Program-made: the position numbers and the translations under genes
Shown: positions 1-5,569 of the stretch, one piece after another
Position numbering within the stretch: position 1 is the stretch's first letter
How the letters are laid out: each line of letters opens with the position of its first letter
NCBI GenBank assembly: GCA_012515365.1
Contig: JAAYYM010000390.1
Location: 1-5,569 of the forward strand
Direction of reading: 5' to 3'
Origin: Clostridia bacterium
Lineage (GTDB): Bacteria > Bacillota_A > Clostridia > Lachnospirales > Lachnospiraceae
DNA length: 5,569 nt
Notes under the pieces: model-generated
Told to the model about the DNA's origin: nothing
The model's input: only the letters and a program-made list of their open reading frames with translations
Database searches by the model: none

Positions 1-57
1 ATCAAGGATATTGATAAGCTGATTGAGACAAAATCGCAGGAAATCATGAAGGTCTGA
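1..57 (+). CDS. frr: Ribosome recycling factor, C-terminal end (partial)
   Basis: The window opens inside a reading frame whose last 18 residues read IKDIDKLIETKSQEIMKV, followed by TGA. This lysine- and glutamate-rich helical tail, with the 'IDKLIE.K..EIM.V' pattern, is typical of the C-terminus of ribosome recycling factor, which works with EF-G to split post-termination ribosomes. The call also rests on context: frr directly upstream of uppS and cdsA is a widely conserved order in Firmicutes and many other bacteria. Only the end of helix III is visible, so nothing can be said about the rest of the protein. Another helical protein cannot be excluded from 18 residues alone, but the combination of tail and position makes frr by far the likeliest reading. 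Confidence 0.85.
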   Translation: MKDIDKLIETKSQEIMKV

Positions 58-95
58 TCAAGAGATCGCAGTTGATGAATGACATGTGAAAATGC

Positions 96-140
96 ATAGA
101 GGGGACATGACGTGTGCTATTGTCGTGTCCTCTATTGTTT
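96..140 (+). terminator. Imperfect hairpin with T-rich tail after frr, possible terminator or attenuator
   Basis: The arms at 96-111 (ATAGAGGGGACATGAC) and 122-135 (GTCGTGTCCTCTAT) pair with a two-base G bulge and one G-T wobble around a 10-base loop. The right arm runs into TTGTTT, a weak T-tract broken by one G. Shape and position, between frr and uppS, suit an intrinsic terminator for the frr transcript or an attenuator limiting read-through into the lipid operon. The bulge and the broken T-run make it weaker than a textbook terminator, so substantial read-through is likely. I see no convincing promoter between it and uppS. Confidence 0.5.
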
Positions 141-147
141 AAATATC

Positions 148-154
148 AAGGGAG
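148..154 (+). promoter_or_regulatory. Ribosome binding site of uppS
   Basis: AAGGGAG lies 9 bases before the ATG at 164 and fixes that codon as the uppS start. It agrees with the protein, whose catalytic 'HVAIILDGNGRW' segment begins only five residues further on. Confidence 0.7.
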
Positions 155-163
155 AAAAAGAAA

Positions 164-877
164 ATGAAGATACCTAACCATGTAGCTATTATTCTTGATG
201 GGAATGGAAGATGGGCAAAAAGCAAAGGTATGCCAAGAAATTATGGGCATGCACAAGGAAGTAAAAATGTTGAAGTGATTTGTGAAGAAGCATATAAAAT
301 GGGAATTCAGTATTTGACTGTTTATGCATTCTCTACAGAAAACTGGAACCGTCCCAAAGATGAAGTAGATGCGCTGATGAAGCTGCTTCGAAGCTATATG
401 AAGACTTGCTTAAAAACTGCTGAGAAAAATCGTATGTGTGTCCGTGTACTAGGAGATAAATCAGGTCTTGATCAGGATATCAGGACAAGAATAGAGGAGC
501 TTGAAGAGGCTACTAAGGATAATGATGGACTTCATTTTCAGATTGCACTAAATTATGGCGGCAAGGATGAAATCCTTCGTGCAGTCAATCATATCATAGA
601 AGATATGGATCAGAAGAAAATTGATAAACAGCCTGTGACAGAAGAGCTTTTAAGCCACTACCTGGATACAGATGGGATACCGGATCCTGACTTATTGATT
701 CGTACCAGCAATGAAAAACGAATATCGAATTTTCTATTATGGCAGCTGGCATATTCAGAATTCTATTTTACAGATGTTCACTGGCCGGATTTTACGAAAA
801 AGGAATTAGAAAAAGCCATAGAGGAATATAATCAAAGAGAGCGTCGTTATGGCGGTTTAAAAGAAGTTAAGGAATAG
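164..877 (+). CDS. uppS: Isoprenyl transferase (undecaprenyl diphosphate synthase)
   Basis: This cis-prenyltransferase adds eight isopentenyl units to farnesyl diphosphate to make undecaprenyl diphosphate, the precursor of the lipid carrier for peptidoglycan and other wall polymers. The 237-residue protein is slightly shorter than E. coli UppS because of a short N-terminus. Visible motifs, aligned by eye with a constant offset of 14 to E. coli: catalytic Asp12 in DGNGRW (E. coli D26), His29 (H43), 'YAFSTENWNRP' at 54-64, Arg180, Arg186 and Ser188 (R194, R200, S202), Glu199 (E213), and the 'RERRYGG' tail. These residues bind diphosphate, Mg2+ and isopentenyl diphosphate. One oddity is that the usual 'RTSGE' or 'RTGGE' motif reads RTSNE, with Asn183 in place of Gly. 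The gene is first in a row with cdsA, 18 bases upstream of it. It is a soluble or membrane-peripheral enzyme. The family call is very secure. Confidence 0.97.
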   Translation: MKIPNHVAIILDGNGRWAKSKGMPRNYGHAQGSKNVEVICEEAYKMGIQYLTVYAFSTENWNRPKDEVDALMKLLRSYMKTCLKTAEKNRMCVRVLGDKSGLDQDIRTRIEELEEATKDNDGLHFQIALNYGGKDEILRAVNHIIEDMDQKKIDKQPVTEELLSHYLDTDGIPDPDLLIRTSNEKRISNFLLWQLAYSEFYFTDVHWPDFTKKELEKAIEEYNQRERRYGGLKEVKE

Positions 878-895
878 TTCCGGGGGAGGCAGCAT

Positions 896-1717
896 ATGTT
901 CATTAAAAGACTGGTAAGCAGCATTGTTATCGTATTGCTGGCATTGATTTTTATCATTTTTGGAGGAAATCTGCTTGCAGGAGTCCTGTGCATCATATCT
1001 TATATAGGATTATTTGAGTTTTATCGTGCAACAGGTGTCATACGAGAGGAAAAGAAAATTAATGCCATGGAGGTAGTTGGATTTATTGGTGTCGCGGCAT
1101 ATTATCTGGTTTTAATTTCACCATGTAGTGAAAAGTTTTTGCTTATGACATTGATTATCATTCTGATTGCGTTTATGTTTGTTTATGTGTTTGCATTTCC
1201 TAAGTACCATTCCAATGATCTGATGGCAGCTTTCTTTGGCATTGTATATGTACCTGTTATGTTGTCTTTTATTTATTTGACAAGGAATCTGCCTTATGGT
1301 AATTATATTGTGTGGCTGATCTTTATCAGCTCATGGATCAACGATACAAGTGCTTACTGTGTGGGCGTCCTGATTGGAAAACACAAGCTTTCACCGAAGC
1401 TTAGTCCGAAAAAATCAATTGAAGGATCGATCGGAGGAATCTGCGGAGCAGCACTGGTGGCAGGTCTTTATGGATTTTTTATAGTGGAGCGTGTGGTAGA
1501 TACGCAGGCCGTTACATGGTGTTTTGCTGTTATTTGTGCAATTGGATCTGTAGTTGCTCAAATCGGAGATCTGGCAGCCTCAGCGATTAAGAGAAATCAT
1601 GATATCAAGGATTATGGAACGATCATTCCGGGGCATGGTGGCATTTTGGATCGTTTTGACAGTGTGATTTTTACGGCACCGATGATTTATTTTCTTGCTA
1701 TCATTTTTGTAAAGTAA
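896..1717 (+). CDS. cdsA: Phosphatidate cytidylyltransferase (CDP-diacylglycerol synthase)
   Basis: This integral membrane enzyme joins CTP and phosphatidic acid to give CDP-diacylglycerol, the branch point to phosphatidylglycerol, cardiolipin and other phospholipids. The 273-residue length is normal. Nearly the whole protein is hydrophobic, with about eight membrane segments; the first two fall at roughly residues 6-22 and 26-43. The CdsA family signature S-x-x-K-R-x4-K-D-x-G-x4-P-G-H-G-G-x-x-D-R-x-D is complete at 229-255: Ser229, Lys232, Arg233, Lys238, Asp239, His247, Gly248-Gly249, Asp252 and Asp255. The upstream 'ND.SAY' and 'LSPKKSIEGSIGG' stretches are also typical. The ATG at 896 is preceded by GGGGGAGG at 882-889, six bases away. 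The gene follows uppS after 18 bases, in the common uppS-cdsA pairing, and is probably co-transcribed with it. Confidence 0.97.
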   Translation: MFIKRLVSSIVIVLLALIFIIFGGNLLAGVLCIISYIGLFEFYRATGVIREEKKINAMEVVGFIGVAAYYLVLISPCSEKFLLMTLIIILIAFMFVYVFAFPKYHSNDLMAAFFGIVYVPVMLSFIYLTRNLPYGNYIVWLIFISSWINDTSAYCVGVLIGKHKLSPKLSPKKSIEGSIGGICGAALVAGLYGFFIVERVVDTQAVTWCFAVICAIGSVVAQIGDLAASAIKRNHDIKDYGTIIPGHGGILDRFDSVIFTAPMIYFLAIIFVK

Positions 1718-1734
1718 ACAGGAAATTACCTGTT
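1717..1734 (+). repeat. Short perfect inverted repeat in the cdsA-dxr gap
   Basis: AACAGG at 1717-1722 and CCTGTT at 1729-1734 form a 6-base stem with a 6-base loop (AAATTA), starting at the last base of the cdsA stop codon. No T-run follows (next bases GTAAAA), so it does not look like a terminator. It may be a minor mRNA structure or simply chance. Confidence 0.25.
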
Positions 1735-1762
1735 GTAAAATATAGAAAGTAAGGGAACACTT

Positions 1763-2908
1763 ATGAAGAAAATTGCGATTTTGGGTTCGACCGGTTCGAT
1801 TGGAACACAGACCTTGGAAATAGTCAGAGAGAATCATGATTTACAAGTGATTGCATTGTCAGCAAGAGGTAATATTGAGCTGTTGGAAAAACAGACGCGT
1901 GAATTTAAGCCAAAGATAGTTGCTGTCTGGGATGAAAAAGCGGCACTTGAGTTTAAGACTAAAATTGCAGATCTGCCTGTAAAGGTCTTAAGCGGAATGG
2001 AAGGATTATTAGAGCTTGCGGTAATAGAAGAAACGGATATGCTGGTTACGGCAATTGTAGGAATGATAGGAATCAGACCAACGATTGCCGCGATTTGCGC
2101 AGGTAAAGATATTGCACTTGCAAATAAAGAAACACTTGTAACAGCAGGTCATATTATTATGCCACTGGCAAAAGAGAAGGGCGTTTCCATTTTGCCTGTT
2201 GACAGTGAGCATAGTGCTATTTTTCAGTCTCTTCATGGTGAAGAAAATAAAACAATAGAAAAAATACTGTTGACGGCATCTGGTGGTCCTTTTCGCGGAA
2301 AATCAACAGAGGAGTTACAGAATATTCAGGTAGAGGATGCGCTCAAACATCCAAACTGGGCAATGGGCCGCAAGATCACCATTGATTCTGCTACGCTTGT
2401 TAATAAAGGCTTGGAAGTGATGGAAGCAAAATGGCTGTTCGATGTTTCGCTTGATCAGATTCAGGTAGTGGTACATCCGCAAAGCATCATACATTCAATG
2501 GTGCAGTATTGTGACGGTGCCATTATAGCGCAGCTTGGAATGCCGGATATGAAGCTGCCAATCCAGTATGCGTTGTTTTATCCAAATCGTAGATTCTTAG
2601 GAGGAGAACGAGTAGACTTCTTTAAACTTTCACAGATGAGTTTTGAAGAGGCGGATACTAACGTTTTTCGTGGCCTGGCGCTTGCATTTTCAGCAGCAAA
2701 AAAAGGCGGTTCTATGCCTACTGTGTTTAATGCAGCGAATGAAAAGGCAGTCAGTCTGTTTTTGGATCGAAAAATCAAGTTTCTCGAGATACCCTTAATC
2801 ATTGAAGAGTCAATGAAGGTACATCATTGTGTTGAAATGCCGAATGTGGATCAAATATTGTCGGCTGAGGCAGAAACATATGAGTTTATTGAGAGTAGGT
2901 GGAAGTAG
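1763..2908 (+). CDS. dxr: 1-deoxy-D-xylulose 5-phosphate reductoisomerase
   Basis: Dxr (IspC) converts 1-deoxy-D-xylulose 5-phosphate to 2-C-methyl-D-erythritol 4-phosphate with NADPH and a divalent metal; it is the committed step of the MEP isoprenoid pathway and the target of fosmidomycin. At 381 residues it is full length. The N-terminal NADPH-binding loop is GSTGSIG at 8-14, and 'LANKETLV' follows in mid-domain. Metal ligands are Asp147, Glu149 and Glu218 (E. coli D150, E152, E231). Substrate residues include His196 and the flexible-loop Trp199 in 'HPNWAMGRK', and Asn214-Lys215 in 'VNKGLE'. The ATG at 1763 has AAGGGA at 1751-1756, six bases away. The gene sits 45 bases after cdsA and overlaps the preferred rseP start by one base. 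It supplies precursors for the UppS reaction encoded in the same operon. The call is very secure. Confidence 0.98.
   Translation: MKKIAILGSTGSIGTQTLEIVRENHDLQVIALSARGNIELLEKQTREFKPKIVAVWDEKAALEFKTKIADLPVKVLSGMEGLLELAVIEETDMLVTAIVGMIGIRPTIAAICAGKDIALANKETLVTAGHIIMPLAKEKGVSILPVDSEHSAIFQSLHGEENKTIEKILLTASGGPFRGKSTEELQNIQVEDALKHPNWAMGRKITIDSATLVNKGLEVMEAKWLFDVSLDQIQVVVHPQSIIHSMVQYCDGAIIAQLGMPDMKLPIQYALFYPNRRFLGGERVDFFKLSQMSFEEADTNVFRGLALAFSAAKKGGSMPTVFNAANEKAVSLFLDRKIKFLEIPLIIEESMKVHHCVEMPNVDQILSAEAETYEFIESRWK
2897..2902 (+). promoter_or_regulatory. Ribosome binding site deciding the rseP start
   Basis: AGGTGG inside the end of dxr lies five bases before a GTG at 2908. This favours that GTG over the in-frame GTG at 2899, which overlaps the Shine-Dalgarno sequence itself and has only a weak GAGAG three bases ahead. 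The resulting TAGTG stop/start overlap points to translational coupling between dxr and rseP. Confidence 0.6.
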
Positions 2909-3963
2909 TGAAGATTATCATTGCAATATTAATGTTTTGTGTCATTGTAATTGCTCATGAAATGGGGCATTTCCTTTTAGCCAAGATGAACGGAATAGCG
3001 GTCAGCGAATTTGCCATCGGTCTTGGACCGACGATTTTAAGCTTTACCAAAGCAGAAACAAAATACAGTCTGAAGCTGATCCCATTTGGCGGAGCCTGTA
3101 TATTTGATGACGCAGATCCGGAAAATATTACAGAAAGCACATTTTTAAAGGCCTCTGTCTGGTCAAGGATCAGTGTGATTGCAGCAGGTCCTATCTTTAA
3201 TTTTATACTTGCTTTCATTTTCTCTCTATTTGTGGTTGGAATGGTAGGTTATGATCTTCCGGTTATTGCTGAGATATCTCCGGGCTCAGGTGCGCAAGAA
3301 GCAGGGCTTAGAGAGGGAGATTTGATCCTAAAGATCGGTGGAGAGCATGTCAAACTGTATCGTGAAGTTATGATCTATTCCTATATCAATCAGCAAAAAT
3401 CAACGGAAGTAGTGTATGAACGTGATGGTGAGAAATATCATACTGTTATGACGCAGAGCTATGATGAAGAACTAGGACGTTATCTGTATGGTATGACAGG
3501 CGGAGCCTATACCAAATCATCGAATCCGTTGACGGTTATTAAGTATAGCTTTTTTGAAGTACGCTATTGGATCAAATCGACATTGAAGAGTCTCGGAATG
3601 CTTGTTCAGGGAAAAATAACAAAGGATGATGTTTCAGGACCGGTAGGTATTACACAGATGGTCGGAGACGTTTATGAAGAAGCAAAACCTGCAGGTTTGT
3701 CAATGATTATTGTTTCTATGCTTGATATAGCGATTTTGATTTCAGCCAATCTGGGTGTTATGAATTTGCTGCCACTTCCGGCACTGGATGGAGGGCGTCT
3801 GGTATTTATGTTTATTGAAGTAATCAGACGTAAGCCGATCAGCCCTGAAAAAGAAGGTATTGTTCATTTTATAGGGTTTGCTCTGTTGATGATACTGATG
3901 GTATTTGTTTTGTTTAATGATATTACTAGAATTGATGTTGTGAAAAATTTGTTTAATCAATAG
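2908..3963 (+). CDS. rseP: RIP metalloprotease RseP (site-2 protease family)
   Basis: This membrane zinc protease of the S2P family (RseP in E. coli, RasP in Bacillus) cuts substrates inside the membrane, typically anti-sigma factors or leftover signal peptides. From the GTG at 2908 it is 351 residues. The zinc-binding HEMGH sits in the first membrane helix (His17, Glu18, His21). 'AAGPIFNF' at 92-99 marks the second helix. A single PDZ domain spans roughly 118-190, with 'SPGSGAQEAGLREGDLI' as its carboxylate-binding side. 'NLLPLPALDGGR' at 286-297 gives the third zinc ligand, Asp294, and a last hydrophobic helix lies near 320-343. A GTG nine bases upstream (2899) would add three residues but has a poorer ribosome site. 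The one-base overlap with dxr indicates co-expression. I cannot tell which substrate it cuts; no sigma or anti-sigma gene is in the window. Confidence 0.96.
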   Translation: MKIIIAILMFCVIVIAHEMGHFLLAKMNGIAVSEFAIGLGPTILSFTKAETKYSLKLIPFGGACIFDDADPENITESTFLKASVWSRISVIAAGPIFNFILAFIFSLFVVGMVGYDLPVIAEISPGSGAQEAGLREGDLILKIGGEHVKLYREVMIYSYINQQKSTEVVYERDGEKYHTVMTQSYDEELGRYLYGMTGGAYTKSSNPLTVIKYSFFEVRYWIKSTLKSLGMLVQGKITKDDVSGPVGITQMVGDVYEEAKPAGLSMIIVSMLDIAILISANLGVMNLLPLPALDGGRLVFMFIEVIRRKPISPEKEGIVHFIGFALLMILMVFVLFNDITRIDVVKNLFNQ

Positions 3964-3992
3964 ATTTGATTTACTGCATCGATAGATCGTTC

Positions 3993-4022
3993 TTGACAAG
4001 CAATATACAAACAGGGTATGAT
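3993..4022 (+). promoter_or_regulatory. Predicted sigma-A type promoter for the kinase gene
   Basis: TTGACA (3993-3998) is a perfect -35 box. After 18 bases comes TATGAT (4017-4022), one mismatch from the -10 consensus. Transcription would begin near 4028-4030, giving a leader of about 55 bases to the preferred ATG. It lies only 30 bases after the rseP stop, in a gap with no clear terminator, so the kinase could be expressed both from here and by read-through from the lipid operon. Confidence 0.7.
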
Positions 4023-4070
4023 CAATGATACTTTAAATTGTTTTGCACTTACCTGTCTAGAGGGTATGAT
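4013..4070 (+). repeat. Ten-base direct repeat AGGGTATGAT, two copies 48 bases apart
   Basis: AGGGTATGAT occurs at 4013-4022, where it contains the predicted -10 box, and exactly again at 4061-4070, just before the possible kinase start codons. The second copy could itself serve as a -10 element with a poor -35 (TTGCAC, 4043-4048, 16-base spacing), or the pair could be regulator binding sites. It may also be chance. Confidence 0.4.
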
Positions 4071-4082
4071 GTGAGAGGGGGG

Positions 4083-5525
4083 ATGTCATTGTGTCATGCG
4101 GTTAGTGAACCTTGTATAGATGTCAGATACCGCATTTTGAGGATTCTTAAAAAGGGGATGTTTGGGTACTTATATCTGGCATCAGATGAACATCTGAATC
4201 AGCAGGTGGTTATCAAAGAAATCTTATCCAAGGAGTCTGAAGCGGCACTTTTAGTCAAGGTCAGCCATCCGTCTTTATTACGTATTTTTGATTTGATCGA
4301 TGACGGCGATCATGCTTATCTGGTATCTGAATATATTGAAGGAATCAATTTAAGAGAGGTAAGCAACAAATCTGTAACGGAAACAACCATTCTACAATGG
4401 AGTATCTTATTGAGTGATGTACTTGATTATCTCCATACACGTCCTATACCGATTATTCATCGGGATATTAAGCCTGAAAATGTAATGTTACGAACTGATG
4501 GTGCTTTGAAATTGATTGATTTTGGAATTGCACTTGAATCAGGAATTGAACAAAAAAAATTCTATCCATATGGTACGCGGGGGTTTGCAGCACCTGAACA
4601 ATATACCCGTGTAGATTCTTTACAATTGATTGATGAGAGAACCGATCTTTATTCTTTAGGAAAACTGTTAGCCTATTTATATCGGGAAAAATGTATTAAA
4701 AATGCTTCATGGGCATTGAGAAGAGTGATCAAACGGTGTACGCAGTCGGAACCAGACAGACGATATCAGAAAGCCCGATACCTAAAAAGAGATTTACTAA
4801 AAATTCAATTCTTTCGACGCTTTTATGTCAGAGTATTTATTCTTTCGTTTATATTCTTATTAATAATCTTATTTCCTATCATTCTTACCAGTCTTAAACA
4901 TTCAAAGTCTGAAATTAGTCAATCTGAAACACAACTCCTGTATGAAGCAGCAAAAATATGCTTTTATGAACACAAGGATTATGAACGTGCACAAGAATAC
5001 TTTAAGCTGATTGATCCAAACGAAGTACCTGAGGTCAGGCATTATTTGACCTTGTGCAGTCATATGCTGAATTTCACAAATGACGACCGGCTGGAAGAAG
5101 ATCTTAATAAACTTCTTGAATACTGTGAAAAACAGCCGGTTAATATCGAACAGGCTGAATTCTATCTGGAGCTCATGCTGCTATATCAGAATGTAGAAAA
5201 GCTTAATGATAGCAAAAGAAAAATGATCATAGATGGACTTAAGAATGAGCATAAACAAATCATGAATTACTCTAAAGATTCTAATATTAACGATCAGAAA
5301 ATGAAAGAGACTGCCGGTCATATGGAGCTTCTGATCTTTAATATGTATTATGAATGGATCATGTTATCAGACGGTGGAGAGGAGGTAGAAGCTACACACT
5401 TGAATGAATGTATTGAATTAGGTGAAAAAATGATTGATGAAAAGGAAATGCTTACAGATGATGACGCTGTCATATTTCACATGAAAGAGCTGTATGAAAT
5501 GAAAAATATGCAAAACAGACATTGA
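4083..5525 (+). CDS. Membrane-anchored Ser/Thr protein kinase with a helical outer domain
   Basis: From the ATG at 4083 this is a 480-residue Hanks-type kinase. The kinase domain (about 14-235) has the ATP lysine Lys45 (VVIKE), likely helix-C Glu53, catalytic loop HRDIKPEN at 126-133, DFG at 146-148, GTRGFAAPEQY at 164-174, DLYSLG at 188-193 and DRRY at 225-228, so it should be active. The glycine loop is partly worn: LKKGMFG, lacking the first Gly. A basic stretch (RR at 245-246) precedes one membrane helix at about 251-271, which predicts a cytoplasmic kinase and an outer C-terminal part (272-480). That part is helical, acidic and TPR-like at 285-329, has four Cys, and contains no PASTA repeats. 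I do not recognise the family; the layout recalls EssB/YukC. Start choice is open: GTG 4071 has GAGG seven bases ahead, ATG 4083 has GAGG four bases ahead, and TTG 4089 is also possible. A TTG at 4038 lacks a ribosome site and sits almost on the predicted transcription start. The kinase role is secure; the signal and targets are unknown. Confidence 0.9.
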   Translation: MSLCHAVSEPCIDVRYRILRILKKGMFGYLYLASDEHLNQQVVIKEILSKESEAALLVKVSHPSLLRIFDLIDDGDHAYLVSEYIEGINLREVSNKSVTETTILQWSILLSDVLDYLHTRPIPIIHRDIKPENVMLRTDGALKLIDFGIALESGIEQKKFYPYGTRGFAAPEQYTRVDSLQLIDERTDLYSLGKLLAYLYREKCIKNASWALRRVIKRCTQSEPDRRYQKARYLKRDLLKIQFFRRFYVRVFILSFIFLLIILFPIILTSLKHSKSEISQSETQLLYEAAKICFYEHKDYERAQEYFKLIDPNEVPEVRHYLTLCSHMLNFTNDDRLEEDLNKLLEYCEKQPVNIEQAEFYLELMLLYQNVEKLNDSKRKMIIDGLKNEHKQIMNYSKDSNINDQKMKETAGHMELLIFNMYYEWIMLSDGGEEVEATHLNECIELGEKMIDEKEMLTDDDAVIFHMKELYEMKNMQNRH

Positions 5526-5553
5526 AACCGGAATGAGTCAGATCGTATGAAGC

Positions 5554-5558
5554 GGAGG
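5554..5558 (+). promoter_or_regulatory. Ribosome binding site of the next gene
   Basis: GGAGG lies six bases before an ATG at 5565, an ideal spacing. It shows that a further gene begins at the window edge, 39 bases after the kinase stop and probably in the same transcript, since no terminator lies between. Confidence 0.65.
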
Positions 5559-5564
5559 AATCAG

Positions 5565-5569
5565 ATGAT
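5565..5569 (+). CDS. Start of a downstream gene (partial, unidentified)
   Basis: Only ATG plus two bases are visible, encoding Met followed by Ile or Met. The start is supported by the GGAGG six bases upstream. An in-frame ATG at 5547 (MKRRNQM) is possible but has no ribosome site. In many Clostridia ispG follows rseP in this operon, so this could be ispG displaced by the kinase gene, or a partner of the kinase such as a phosphatase or FHA-domain protein. The sequence here cannot decide. Confidence 0.5.

Noticed and set aside
72..100. TTGATG ... CATAGA as a promoter for uppS
   Set aside because: The -10 match is poor, and the site would lie upstream of the hairpin.
1580..1837. Open frame on the - strand across the cdsA end and dxr start
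   Set aside because: It runs opposite the CdsA signature and the Dxr nucleotide-binding loop, has low-complexity residue use and no ribosome site, so it is a shadow of the coding strand.
2009..2802. Two short open frames on the - strand inside dxr (2009-2236 and 2578-2802)
   Set aside because: Both lie wholly within the catalytic coding region of dxr, and their translations show no recognisable motif.
2955..3218. Open frame on the - strand inside rseP
   Set aside because: It is antisense to the HEMGH and GPIFN segments; codon constraint on rseP explains it.
3955..3971. AATCAA/TTGATT inverted repeat at the rseP stop as a terminator
   Set aside because: The stem is six AT-rich pairs with no T-tract after it, too weak to call a terminator.
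3742..3999. Open frame on the - strand covering the rseP end and the gap
   Set aside because: It begins in the promoter region and runs opposite the LDGG segment of rseP, with no family resemblance.
4709..4897. 62-residue frame within the kinase gene
   Set aside because: It is an alternative frame of the kinase C-lobe and TM coding region, with no ribosome site and no known motif.

Overview
The window is a compact, AT-leaning stretch in which every gene lies on the + strand. It looks like the chromosome of a low-GC Gram-positive anaerobe, most probably a Clostridia member of the Lachnospiraceae type. That placement is an inference from the gene order frr-uppS-cdsA-dxr-rseP, the Shine-Dalgarno-led starts, the use of GTG as a start codon, and the general look of the proteins. 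No rRNA or other decisive marker is present.

Region 1 (1-57) is the 3' end of frr, encoding ribosome recycling factor. It is followed by a 106-base gap with an imperfect hairpin and a short T-rich tail that may act as a terminator or attenuator. Region 2 (164-3963) is a tight lipid and envelope operon: uppS (undecaprenyl diphosphate synthase), cdsA (CDP-diacylglycerol synthase), dxr (second step of the MEP isoprenoid pathway) and rseP (site-2 intramembrane metalloprotease). The gaps are 18 bases, 45 bases and a 1-base stop/start overlap. Dxr feeds the isoprenoid pool that UppS turns into the C55 lipid carrier for cell wall synthesis. CdsA makes the activated precursor for phospholipids. RseP is a membrane protease of stress and signal-peptide processing. 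All four carry their family catalytic motifs.

Region 3 (3964-5525) is the accessory-looking part. A 119-base gap contains a good sigma-A type promoter (TTGACA-18-TATGAT) and a 10-base direct repeat. It leads to a membrane-anchored Ser/Thr protein kinase with intact catalytic residues, one transmembrane helix and a roughly 209-residue helical, TPR-like outer domain that I do not recognise. It has no PASTA repeats, so it is not an ordinary PrkC/PknB. Its layout (kinase fold, single TM, helical outer domain) recalls EssB/YukC of type VII secretion, but with a complete active site. The window ends at a well-placed ribosome binding site and the first bases of another gene, whose identity would help place the kinase in a pathway.

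The first four complete genes are ordinary housekeeping genes. The kinase, its promoter region and its unread downstream partner are the parts worth following up.
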